This document shows positions 27,559-36,524 of a stretch of 40,988 bases of DNA, in pieces. The translations under genes were made by a program, and so were the position numbers. Source of the DNA: Candidatus Luteimonas excrementigallinarum (GTDB lineage Bacteria; Pseudomonadota; Gammaproteobacteria; Xanthomonadales; Xanthomonadaceae); contig DXCY01000121.1 in NCBI GenBank assembly GCA_019115725.1, forward strand, positions 1 to 40,988. The letters run 5' to 3'. How positions within the stretch are numbered: position 1 is the stretch's first letter; each line of letters starts with the position of its first letter. Under the pieces are notes generated by a model. The model made no database searches. It saw only the letters and a program-made list of their open reading frames with translations, and was not told the origin of the DNA.

Positions 27559-27846
27559 TCAGTCGTCACCGGTCGGCACGGGCAGCGGCAGCGCCGGGTC
27601 GACCTCGTCAAGGTCATCCGTGTCGGCGGCGGCGTCCCCATCAGTAGCGTCCATGTCGCCGTCGTCTTCCGGATCGGCATTGTCAAGCGGCGTGGACGTT
27701 TCCTGCAGGTCGTCATCGTCCCAGTCGTCGATCATTTCATCGTCGTCGGGCGGAGGCGGCAGGAACAGATCGTGCTTGTTGCCGCAGCCGGCGAGCGCCA
27801 GGGCGGCCAGCAGCAGGAGGAGTGGGGACAGGCGGGGCATTTTCAT
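27559..27846 (-). CDS. LptM/YifL-like small lipoprotein with Asp-rich tail
   Basis: [18 protein letters not shown] lipobox and LptM-like start; located immediately upstream of dapF, as yifL is in E. coli. Confidence 0.8.
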   Translation of the reverse strand: MKMPRLSPLLLLLAALALAGCGNKHDLFLPPPPDDDEMIDDWDDDDLQETSTPLDNADPEDDGDMDATDGDAAADTDDLDEVDPALPLPVPTGDD

Positions 27847-27891
27847 GCCGGCAGTGTAGCGGCACGGGGCGCGGCGCGGAATCCGGCGTCT

Positions 27892-28299
27892 TCAGCGTGG
27901 CCCGGGGTCACCGGCAGGTCCGGAAGCGGGCGGTTCCGGCCGCAGCCACAGCCAGATGGCCACAATGGCCATCACCCCGGTTCCGACCATCGCCGCCCAC
28001 GGCCGGGGCGAGACCACGAACAGCACTCCCGCGCACAGCACCATGGTGCCGATGGCCAGCACCTTGGAGCGCCGGGTGACGGCGCCGTGCTGCTGCCAGT
28101 TCTGGATCATCGGGCCGAAGGTGCGGTGGGCCAGCAGCCAGCGGTGGAGCCGGGGCGATCCACGCATGGCTGCCCACGCGGCCACCAGGATGAACGGCAC
28201 GGTGGGCAGCCCGGGCAGCACCACGCCCAGCATGCCGAGGCCGAGCATGGCGTAGGCCAGCAGCAACCAGGCCCAGCGGAAGCGGACGGGCGCGTTCAC
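27892..28299 (-). CDS. DUF454 (YbaN) inner membrane protein
   Basis: GMLGVVLPGLPTVPFILVAAWAAMRGSPRLHRWLLAHRTFGPMIQNWQQHGAVTRRSK. Confidence 0.9.
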   Translation of the reverse strand: MNAPVRFRWAWLLLAYAMLGLGMLGVVLPGLPTVPFILVAAWAAMRGSPRLHRWLLAHRTFGPMIQNWQQHGAVTRRSKVLAIGTMVLCAGVLFVVSPRPWAAMVGTGVMAIVAIWLWLRPEPPASGPAGDPGPR

Positions 28300-28342
28300 A
28301 GACCGGATGATACCCGGGCCGAAGGATGGCTCCCGCAGCGCC

Positions 28343-28368
28343 GCCCGGGGGCGTAGCCCCGAGCGACG
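28343..28368 (-). repeat. REP-like palindrome 4 (variant: GCTCGGGG-CTACGC-CCCCGGGC)
   Basis: Same CTACGC loop and GGGG/CCCC core; head is CGTC instead of GTAG; 2 bp downstream of the S9 peptidase stop. Confidence 0.65.
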
Positions 28369-28370
28369 GT

Positions 28371-30560
28371 TCAGTCTGCGCCGAGCTGATCCAGCAGGAA
28401 CGCGTACATTTCCGACAGCTCCTCATAGCGACGGAAGCGGCCGGACTTGCCGCCGTGGCCCGCGTCCATGTTGGTGCGGAACACGATCGGGTATTCGCCG
28501 GTGTTCAACACCCGCAGACGGGCCACGTACTTGGCCGGCTCCCAGTACTGCACCTGCGAGTCCCACAGGCCGGTGCCGACGAACATCGCCGGGTAGGCCT
28601 TTTGCTCGAGGTTGTCGTAGGGCGAATAGCTGAGCATGTAACGGTAGGCTTCCGGCTCTTCCGGGTTGCCCCACTCGTCGTACTCGTTGGTGGTCAGCGG
28701 AATGCCGCGGTCGAGCATGGTGGTCACCACGTCAACGAACGGCACCTGCGACAGGATCACCCGGTACTTGTCCGGGGCCATGTTGGCCACCGCGCCCACC
28801 AGCAGCCCGCCGGCGCTGCCGCCGTAGGCCGCCACCCGGTCAGGGGCCGCGTAGCCCTTGGCCACCAGGTGGTCGGTGACATCGATGAAGTCGGTGAAGG
28901 TGTTGATCTTGTTGAACAGCTTGCCCTGGTCGTACCAGGTGCGGCCCATCTCCTGGCCGCCGCGGATGTGGGCGATGGCGTACACCACGCCGCGATCCAG
29001 CAGGCTCACCACCGGCAGGTTGAAGCCCGGGTCCATCGACATGCCGTAGCTGCCGTAGCCGTACTGCAGCAGCGGCGCGGTGCCGTCACGCTCGAAGCCG
29101 TTGCGGTACACCAGCGACACCGGCACCTTGGTGCCGTCGCGGGCGGTCGCCCACAGGCGCTCGGTGGTGTACTGCTCCGGGTCGTAGCCGATCACCGGCT
29201 GCTGCTTGAGCTCGCGGCGCTCGCCGGTCACCACGTTCATCTCGTAGGTGGTGGCCGGGGTGGTGAGCGAGGTGTAGCCGTAGCGCAGCCACTCGGTGTC
29301 CGGCTCGGAATTCATGCTCAGGCCCATCGAATAGGCCGGCTCGTCCGCCTTCACGTATTCCTCGGCGCCGTCGGCGCGGATCACCCGCACCCGCTCCAGG
29401 CCTTCCGAGCGCTCGCCGATCGCGGTGAAGCCGTCGAACAGCTCCACGTCCTCGATGAACACCGCTTCGCTGTGCGCCAGCCAGTCCTGCCACTCGCCGC
29501 GCGAGGTGGCGCTGCTGGGCGCGGTCATGACGCGGAAGTTCGGCGCGTCCCAGTTGGTGCGGATCACCCAGCGGCCGTCGTGGTGGTCGGCGTCGTATTC
29601 CACGTCGCGCTCGCGCTCGGCCAGCACGGTGAACTGGGCCGGGTCGGCGGCGGGGGCGCAGCGCATCTCGGAAGACACGGTGCTCTGCACGTAGATGCAG
29701 ATGTAGGCGTCGTCGCGGGTGCGGCCGATGCCCATGTAGAAGCTGTCGTCCTTCTCTTCGTAGACCAGCACGTCTTCGGAAGCGGGCGTACCCAGCACGT
29801 GCTTCTTCACCCTCACCGTGAGCAGGGTTTCGGGGTCATTTTCGACGTAGAACAGGGTGCGGTTGTCGTCAGCCCACACCAGCCCGGCGGACACGCCGCG
29901 GATCTCGTCCTCGAAGGTTTCGCCGGTCTCCAGGTCCTTGAAGCGGATCACGTACTGGCGGCGGCCCACGTCGTCCTCGGCCCAGGCCAGGATGCGGTTG
30001 TCGGGGCTGGTTTCGTAGTTGGCGACGGAGAAGAAATCCTTGCCCTCGGCCATGGTGTTCACATCCAGCAGCACCTGCTCGGCGGCAAAGTCGCCGGCGT
30101 CGTTGGTCTGCTGGATGGAGAGCGCGTCCACGCCTTCGGCGTCCGCGCGGCGCGCGTACACCGGGTAATCCTTGCCGGTCTCGAAGCGCGAGTAGTACCA
30201 GTACCCGCGCTCGCGGAACGGCACCGAGCTGTCGTCCTGGCGGATCCTGCCCACGATCTCCTCATACAGCTTGCCCTGCAGCGGCTTGCTGGAAGCCATG
30301 ACCGCATCGGCATAGGCGTTCTCGGCGTTGAGGTAGGCCAGCATGTCCGCGTCCTCGCGGGTGTCGTCGCGCAGCCAGTAGTACTCGTCATCACGCACCG
30401 CGCCGTGCGGCGAAGTCACCTGGTGCGCACGCAGCTCGGCCACCGGCGGCACGGCATCGACAGGCGTCGATGCGGTGGCCTGGTCGGCAGCATGATCGGA
30501 GGAAGGGGAGCAGGCGGTGGTCATCAGCAGGGCCAGGGCGAAGGTCAGGGGGAGCTTCAT
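28371..30560 (-). CDS. S9 family peptidase, oligopeptidase B-like lipoprotein
   Basis: Lipobox TTACS; AYGGSAGGLLVGAVANMAPDKYRVILSQVPFVDVVTTMLD; HGGKSGRFRRYEELSE. Confidence 0.93.
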   Translation of the reverse strand: MKLPLTFALALLMTTACSPSSDHAADQATASTPVDAVPPVAELRAHQVTSPHGAVRDDEYYWLRDDTREDADMLAYLNAENAYADAVMASSKPLQGKLYEEIVGRIRQDDSSVPFRERGYWYYSRFETGKDYPVYARRADAEGVDALSIQQTNDAGDFAAEQVLLDVNTMAEGKDFFSVANYETSPDNRILAWAEDDVGRRQYVIRFKDLETGETFEDEIRGVSAGLVWADDNRTLFYVENDPETLLTVRVKKHVLGTPASEDVLVYEEKDDSFYMGIGRTRDDAYICIYVQSTVSSEMRCAPAADPAQFTVLAERERDVEYDADHHDGRWVIRTNWDAPNFRVMTAPSSATSRGEWQDWLAHSEAVFIEDVELFDGFTAIGERSEGLERVRVIRADGAEEYVKADEPAYSMGLSMNSEPDTEWLRYGYTSLTTPATTYEMNVVTGERRELKQQPVIGYDPEQYTTERLWATARDGTKVPVSLVYRNGFERDGTAPLLQYGYGSYGMSMDPGFNLPVVSLLDRGVVYAIAHIRGGQEMGRTWYDQGKLFNKINTFTDFIDVTDHLVAKGYAAPDRVAAYGGSAGGLLVGAVANMAPDKYRVILSQVPFVDVVTTMLDRGIPLTTNEYDEWGNPEEPEAYRYMLSYSPYDNLEQKAYPAMFVGTGLWDSQVQYWEPAKYVARLRVLNTGEYPIVFRTNMDAGHGGKSGRFRRYEELSEMYAFLLDQLGAD

Positions 30561-30633
30561 GGATGGGGTCTATCCGTCAATTCACAACGTGCGTTGCGTG
30601 CGTTGGAGCGCGCCATGGGCGCGAAACCGCGTC

Positions 30634-30657
30634 GCGCCCGGCGTTGCCGCCGGGCGC
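30634..30657 (-). terminator. Perfect 10-bp hairpin between the two S9 peptidase genes (candidate terminator/attenuator, no U-tract)
   Basis: gcgcccggcg-ttgc-cgccgggcgc. Confidence 0.45.
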
Positions 30658-30673
30658 CCGGTACGGTTGCGGC

Positions 30674-32806
30674 TCAGTCGTTGCCCAGCTGCTGCCACAG
30701 GAAGGTGTAGAACAGCGCATCCATGTGCGCGGCCTGGCGGTTGTTGGCCGCGCCACCGTGGCCACCCTCGATGTTTTCGTAGTAGCGCACGTCCGCGCCC
30801 GCTTCGCTCATCAGCGCATGCATCTTGCGGGCGTGGCCCGGGTGCACGCGGTCATCGCGGGTGGAGGTGAGCAGGATGGTGGGCGGGTAGTCCTTCTTCG
30901 CCGGGTCGAACAGGTGGTACGGCGAGAAGGTCTGGATGTACTCCCACTCCTCGGCCACGTCCGGGTTGCCGTACTCGGCCATCCACGAGGCGCCGGCCAG
31001 CAGCTTGTGGTAGCGCTGCATGTCCAGCAGCGGCACCTGGATAACCACCGCGCCGAACAGCTCCGGGTACTGGGTGAGCATGTTGCCGGTGAGCAGGCCA
31101 CCGTTGCTGCCACCACGCACGCCCAGGTGCTCGGGCGAGGTGATGCCGCGGTCGATCATGTCCTGGGCCACCGCCGCGAAGTCCTCGTAGGCGCGGTGGC
31201 GGTGTTCCTTCAGCGCCGCCTGGTGCCAGCGCGGGCCGTACTCGCCGCCGCCGCGGATATTGGCCACCGCGTACACGCCGCCCTTCTCCAGCCAGGCCTT
31301 GCCCACGCCCGCGGTGTAGCCCGGGGTCAGCGAGATCTCGAAGCCACCGTAGCCGTAGAGCAGGGTCGGGTTGCTGCCGTCGTTGGCCATGTCCTTCGGA
31401 CGCACCAGGAAGTACGGCACGCGGGTGCCGTCCTTGGAAGTGGCGAAGTGCTGCTCGGCCACGTGGGTGGAAGCGTCGAAGAACTCCGGCATCGACTTCA
31501 GCACCTCCGGCGCACCGCCGGTGGCCAGGTCGGCCAGCATCAGGGTGCTCGGGGTCAGGTAATCGGTGACGGTCATCCACACCGCGTCGGACTCATTGCT
31601 GTCCACTGCGCTCACGGCCACGGTACCCAGCTCCGGCGCACCCTGGAACGGCGCACGGCTCCAGCCGTCCTCGCCCGGGGTCAGCACGGTGAGGCGGTTC
31701 TTGACGTCATCAAGCACGTTGATGACCACGTGGTTCTGCGTGATCGTCAGGCCGGCCAGCGAGGTGGTTTCGCTGGGCTCGAACAGCACTTCGAACTCGC
31801 GTCCGCCGGCCATGTAGCCGTCGAAATCCGAGACCAGCAGCGAACCGGCCGCGTAGGTCTTGCCACCCACCTCCCACGGCTCGCGCAGCTCGAAGCCGAT
31901 CCAGTCACGCACTGCGAACTTGTTGGCCGAGTTCGGGGCGTCGATCTTGGTCAGGCTGCCGTCGTCGCCGCGCAGGTACAGCTCGTCGTTGTAGAAGGCG
32001 ATGGTGCGGCTGACGAACTGACGCTCGTAGCCCGGGGTCAGGTCGCGGCGGGCGCTGATGTACATGTCATCGGCCTGGCCCTCGTACACCACCTCGGCCG
32101 AATCCATCGGCGTGCCGCGCTTCCACTCCTTCACGATCCGGGGGTAGCCGGAATCGGTCATGGTGCCGTCGCCGAAGTCGGTGTAGACGAACACGGTGTC
32201 GCGGTCGATCCAGGTCAGCCCGCCCTTGGCCTCGGGACGGAAGAAGCCTTCTTCCACCCACTGCTTGTTGGCCAGGTCGAACTCGCGGGTCACGTCGGCG
32301 TCGGCGCCGCCGCGCGACAGCGCGATCAGGCAGCGGTCGTACTCGGGGCGCAGGCAGTTGGCGCCGTGCCACACCCAGTTCTCGCCCTCGGCGGCGTTGA
32401 GCGCATCCAGGTCCAGCAGCACTTCCCACTGCGGCTGGTCCTTGCGGTATTCCTCCAGCGTGGTGCGGCGCCAGATGCCGCGCTCGTTGTTCCGGTCACG
32501 CCAGAAGTTGTAGTAGTACTCGCCCATCTTCGACACGCCGGGGATGCGGTCGTCGGAGTCGTAGATGGCCAGCAGCTCGGCCTCGAGCGCGCGGAAGGCG
32601 TCGGTATCGGCCAACTCGGCCTCGGCGGCGGCATTCTGCTCGCGCACCCAGGCCAGGGCATCCTCCCCGGTCACGTCTTCCAGCCACTGGTGGGGATCTG
32701 CTGCCACGTTGGTTTCTCCCTGGTTGGCCTCGCCCGCTCCGGCGGAGCAGCTGGCCAGCCCGACGGCAATCGCCGCGGCGAGGCAGAATCGTGAAATCGG
32801 GGACAT
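30674..32806 (-). CDS. S9A prolyl oligopeptidase lipoprotein
   Basis: Lipobox GLASCS; GVRGGSNGGLLTGNMLTQYPELFGAVV; DDRVHPGHARKMHALM; IEGGHGG. Confidence 0.94.
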   Translation of the reverse strand: MSPISRFCLAAAIAVGLASCSAGAGEANQGETNVAADPHQWLEDVTGEDALAWVREQNAAAEAELADTDAFRALEAELLAIYDSDDRIPGVSKMGEYYYNFWRDRNNERGIWRRTTLEEYRKDQPQWEVLLDLDALNAAEGENWVWHGANCLRPEYDRCLIALSRGGADADVTREFDLANKQWVEEGFFRPEAKGGLTWIDRDTVFVYTDFGDGTMTDSGYPRIVKEWKRGTPMDSAEVVYEGQADDMYISARRDLTPGYERQFVSRTIAFYNDELYLRGDDGSLTKIDAPNSANKFAVRDWIGFELREPWEVGGKTYAAGSLLVSDFDGYMAGGREFEVLFEPSETTSLAGLTITQNHVVINVLDDVKNRLTVLTPGEDGWSRAPFQGAPELGTVAVSAVDSNESDAVWMTVTDYLTPSTLMLADLATGGAPEVLKSMPEFFDASTHVAEQHFATSKDGTRVPYFLVRPKDMANDGSNPTLLYGYGGFEISLTPGYTAGVGKAWLEKGGVYAVANIRGGGEYGPRWHQAALKEHRHRAYEDFAAVAQDMIDRGITSPEHLGVRGGSNGGLLTGNMLTQYPELFGAVVIQVPLLDMQRYHKLLAGASWMAEYGNPDVAEEWEYIQTFSPYHLFDPAKKDYPPTILLTSTRDDRVHPGHARKMHALMSEAGADVRYYENIEGGHGGAANNRQAAHMDALFYTFLWQQLGND

Positions 32807-32885
32807 GCGGCCAACTCCGTTCTGGTATCAAACCCTGAACGCTAGCACAGCCCGCCGCGGGGCGGACCTGCCGGGAGTTGGGCCC

Positions 32886-33227
32886 TCAGGCCGCGGCCGG
32901 CGCGGCCACGCGGCGGCGCGAAGTGCCGGTCCGGGGAGCCATGCGCCGGCGCGCCTGGGCCGGCCGGGCCCGGCGCCGGGCAGGCACCTGGGCCGCAGCA
33001 GCCGGGACAGCCCGCAGCCGCTCGCGCAGGTCGGCCAGGCCCAGCGCCGCCAGCCCGGCCAGTGGCATGCCCAGCAGCCACAGCGGCATCCAGCCCAGCG
33101 GCCCCGCACCACGCGCCGCGGGCAGCGACGCCATGGCCACCACGCCCAGGAACACTGCGCCCACCAGCGCCTGACGCAGCAGGCGCTGGGAGGAGACTTC
33201 AGCGGAAGGATGGGTTGCGTGGGACAT
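32886..33227 (-). CDS. Small membrane protein with Arg/Ala-rich C-terminal tail
   Basis: Two hydrophobic segments then RRRARPAQARRRMAPRTGTSRRRVAAPAAA; start trimmed to MSHATHPS. Confidence 0.5.
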   Translation of the reverse strand: MSHATHPSAEVSSQRLLRQALVGAVFLGVVAMASLPAARGAGPLGWMPLWLLGMPLAGLAALGLADLRERLRAVPAAAAQVPARRRARPAQARRRMAPRTGTSRRRVAAPAAA

Positions 33228-33306
33228 GGCCGGCTCCGGGCAGTGGTCGAGGGCTACAGCCTCCCCCGCCCCGGTCGCACCGGCTGCGACCCCGCGCCGG
33301 GGCCGC

Positions 33307-34275
33307 TCAGCTTTCGTAATTCGACAGCGCCAGGGCCAGCAGGGCGCGGGCCTGTTCACGCAGCGACTGCGGCTCGGTGATGGTGGCGTCGGCGCCGTAG
33401 TGCAGCACGTCCATCAGCAGCTCGCGCGAGGAGCTGTAGGGCACCTTGAGCTCGTAGCTGCCATCGGCCAGCCAGCGGCCTTGCTGCTGCGAATGCCAGT
33501 GCTCGTCGGCCACCCAGCGCGCGGCCCGCGGATTGAACACGATGGTTGCCCAGTGGCGCGGCTCGCCGGAAAAAATGCCGTAGCCGCTGGCCAGGTGGCG
33601 GTCGAGCTCGTCCTCGTTGATATCTCGCGCGGCCTCGTCCAGCACCCGGGCCCGGGTGATCCGGTCCACGGAAAAGCTGCGCAGGCCCTCGCGGTCGTGG
33701 TCCCAGGCGTCCAGGTACCAGTTGCCGCGGTAGTGGGTAATGCGCTGCGGGGAGACCTTGCGCCGGGTTTTCTGATCAGTCGAGCGGGCCTGGTACTCAA
33801 ACGCCAGCTGGCGCCGCTCGAGCACCGCCGAGCTGACGAAGCGAAACGCCTGCTCGTCCATCCGCCGGCTGTGGTGCGGGATTACCCGGACCCGTTCGAC
33901 CGGCCACTCCTTGCCGGTGGAATGGGCGTTGAGCAGGTTCTCGATGCGCTGCTGCAGCGGCGCCAGCGCATTGGACAGCACGCCACCGGCGCTGCGCGCG
34001 AGCAGCTGCTGGGCGGCCAGCAGCGCGTGCAGCTCGCCCGAACTCAGCCACAGGCCGGGCAGTTCGAAGCGCTCACCCTCGTCGGCGTCATAGCGGAAGC
34101 CCGCCTCGCCATCGCCGGTGATCGGCGCCATCAGGGCATCGCGCAGAAAGGCGAGATCGCGATAGACGGTGGCCCGTGAACAGCCCAGGTCATCCTGCAG
34201 CCACGCCACCGTGACCGGATACCGGGCGTTCTTCAGGGTGCGGTGCAGGGAAAGGATGCGCTCGTATCTGTCCAT
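33307..34275 (-). CDS. WYL domain HTH transcriptional regulator (YafY/PafC-like)
   Basis: MDRYERILSLHRTLKNARYPVTVAWLQDDLGCSRATVYRDLAFLRD; RITHYRGNWYLDAWDHDREGLRSFSVDRI. Confidence 0.93.
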   Translation of the reverse strand: MDRYERILSLHRTLKNARYPVTVAWLQDDLGCSRATVYRDLAFLRDALMAPITGDGEAGFRYDADEGERFELPGLWLSSGELHALLAAQQLLARSAGGVLSNALAPLQQRIENLLNAHSTGKEWPVERVRVIPHHSRRMDEQAFRFVSSAVLERRQLAFEYQARSTDQKTRRKVSPQRITHYRGNWYLDAWDHDREGLRSFSVDRITRARVLDEAARDINEDELDRHLASGYGIFSGEPRHWATIVFNPRAARWVADEHWHSQQQGRWLADGSYELKVPYSSSRELLMDVLHYGADATITEPQSLREQARALLALALSNYES

Positions 34276-34410
34276 GGGCCGATTATGGGCAAATTCCCGG
34301 GCAAATTTCGTGACCGGGCGGCGGGCGGCGCGGCGCACCGCAGCCCGGGATGTCCCCGCCCCGTGCGGATTGACGTAAACCCGGGCAACCCATCACACGG
34401 AAGCCTGCCC

Positions 34411-34971
34411 ATGCGCCACCTGTTCACCGCCGCCGGCCTTGCCGGCCTGCTGCTGGCCACCACCGCCCTCGCCTCACCGCACGACGAGGTGACCCGCGCC
34501 GTGGGCAAGCTGGCCAGCGCCAGCAGCTACGTGATCCATATCGACGCCCCGCAGGCCGGGACTGGCGGCCGGATCGAGATGCAGTACGTAGCCCCCGACC
34601 GCTACCGGATGATGCTGCCGGGCGCCCCGGCGCAGACCATCATCGGCAATCAGGCCTATATGGAGATGGCCGGGCGGGTGATGCGCGTGCCGCTGCCAGC
34701 CGGCACCCTGGACCGGATGCGTGACCAGGCCCATATCCGCGAAACCCAGGAAAACGCCCGCATCGAGGCCGCCGGCAGCGACGTGATCGACGGCGCCCCG
34801 GCCCGCAAGTACCGCATCATCCACCCCGACCAGCCCGGCACCGAGGTGATGCTGTGGGTCAACGGCGAGGGCTGGCCGCTGCAGATGCAGGTGGACGGGG
34901 GCGAAGGCAGCGCGACGATGCGCTATTCGCGCTTCAACGACGCCTCGCTGGTGATCCAGCCGCCCAACTGA
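34411..34971 (+). CDS. LolA-like periplasmic protein
   Basis: Signal peptide; MQYVAPDRYRMMLPGAPAQTIIGNQAYMEMAGRVMRVPLP; EVMLWVNGEGWPLQMQV. Confidence 0.75.
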   Translation: MRHLFTAAGLAGLLLATTALASPHDEVTRAVGKLASASSYVIHIDAPQAGTGGRIEMQYVAPDRYRMMLPGAPAQTIIGNQAYMEMAGRVMRVPLPAGTLDRMRDQAHIRETQENARIEAAGSDVIDGAPARKYRIIHPDQPGTEVMLWVNGEGWPLQMQVDGGEGSATMRYSRFNDASLVIQPPN

Positions 34972-36353
34972 TCGGCCGCCTGCACGGCCTTGGCCACATC
35001 GCGTGCCTGACCGCGCAGGTCGGGCATGGCGATGGTTTCCCACAGGTCGCCGATGCGCAGCACGCCCAGCGTCCACAGGCCCGGCACCGACTGGCCATCA
35101 GCGCCCAGCACCGCGCCCACGCCGCTGGTGGCGGCGCCCATGTGGTGCGGCCCCGGCCGCATCAGCCCGCGCCGCTGCAGGTTGGCCAGCAGGCCGTCGC
35201 CGCCTTCGATCCGCTTGTCCATGCCCAGCGCGTTGACCAGCACGTCGGCTTCCAGGCGCTGTGTCCGGGCCTGTCCGCGCGGTCGCCAGACAATCTCCAG
35301 CGGCCGCCCGGCTTCCACCGCCACCAGGCGGCCGGCCAGGCACTGCAGGCGCCCGGCGTCGGTCGCGGCGCGCAGCCGGCCGGCGACTTCCGGTGCGATC
35401 CGGTGCCGGTGTACATCCCAGTACCGCACCAGATGACGCAGGAACAGGCGCTGCCCGGCGGCATCCAGGCTGGTCCACAGGGCCTGCACGTGCGGGCGCA
35501 GCGCATCCATCACGCCCTGCCACGGCCGCCCCTGTGCCGATTCAGCGGCAGCCAGCGCGCGCAATGTGCGCAGGCGGGCGCGCAGGTCCATGGCCAGCAC
35601 GGCCGGCACATCGATGGGCGCAACGGGCCCGGGCACGGCGTGTTCCAGCGGCAGCAGCCCGCTGCGCGAGATGGACACCACGCGCCCGCGATGGCCCCGC
35701 GCCTCCAGGCTCAGCACCACGTCCACCATGCTCAGCCCGGCGCCGAGGATGCACACGTTGGCGTCGGTGGGAATGGCAGCCACGGCGGGGTAGTCCCAGG
35801 CCTCCACGACCTCCCCGGCCTTCACAGTAGCTGCGCCGGCATCGGCCAGCGGCAGACGGGCGGGCCGGTTGCCCACCGCCAGTACCACTGCCCTGGCGCG
35901 CAGACGCGCGCCTGAGGCCAGCTCCACCGTGAAGCCCCCGCCCTCCACCGGCACCACGTCCACCGCCATATCCGTGAAGCGGCGCAGCCGGTCGCGCCCG
36001 GGGCGGCTGTCGAGCACCGACTGCAGGTAGCGCGCGTAAACCATGCGCGGCATGAAGCGCGTGGCGAGCTCGGCCGCCGCCACACTGGCGTAATCCGGCT
36101 GGCGGCGCAGGAAATCCACGAAATCCATCGGCGCTTCATCGAACGCGCTCATCCCGGCCGCGCGCACGTTGAGCAGGTGCTCGCCGCGGCGGGTGGAATA
36201 GGCCACACCTTCGGCCACGTCCGGCCGCGTTTCCACCAGCGCTACCCGGCCTCCGCCGGCCTTGGCATCCAGCAGCCGCGCCGCCACCAGGGTGCCGCCC
36301 GCGCCGCCACCGATGACGACGGCGTCAAACCACGATGATTCCGGACTGGCCAC
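34923..36353 (-). CDS. FAD/NAD(P)-binding protein (NAD_binding_9 type)
   Basis: GTG start; FDAVVIGGGAGGTLVAARLL; EHLLNVRAAGMSAFDEAPMDFVDFLRR; ANVCILGAGLSMVDVVLSLEARGHRG. Confidence 0.88.
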   Translation of the reverse strand: MASPESSWFDAVVIGGGAGGTLVAARLLDAKAGGGRVALVETRPDVAEGVAYSTRRGEHLLNVRAAGMSAFDEAPMDFVDFLRRQPDYASVAAAELATRFMPRMVYARYLQSVLDSRPGRDRLRRFTDMAVDVVPVEGGGFTVELASGARLRARAVVLAVGNRPARLPLADAGAATVKAGEVVEAWDYPAVAAIPTDANVCILGAGLSMVDVVLSLEARGHRGRVVSISRSGLLPLEHAVPGPVAPIDVPAVLAMDLRARLRTLRALAAAESAQGRPWQGVMDALRPHVQALWTSLDAAGQRLFLRHLVRYWDVHRHRIAPEVAGRLRAATDAGRLQCLAGRLVAVEAGRPLEIVWRPRGQARTQRLEADVLVNALGMDKRIEGGDGLLANLQRRGLMRPGPHHMGAATSGVGAVLGADGQSVPGLWTLGVLRIGDLWETIAMPDLRGQARDVAKAVQAADQLGGWITSEASLKRE

Positions 36354-36524
36354 GCAATCCCCTTCTGGAGGGCGGGAAAGGGGCGAAGTATCCCACCGGC
36401 CCGCGGCCCGGATCCACCGCCGCCACGCCCCTCCCGCATTGCACCAGGCACGGCTGCGGATATCCTTGGCCACTGTCTGCCGGCGCCCGCAAGGGCGGAA
36501 AGGCATGTTTCCGGATACGAATGA

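Noticed and set aside
28326-32794. 794-aa and 774-aa plus-strand ORFs (28326..30710 and 30470..32794)
   Set aside because: Antisense shadows of the two S9 peptidase genes; no recognisable motifs.
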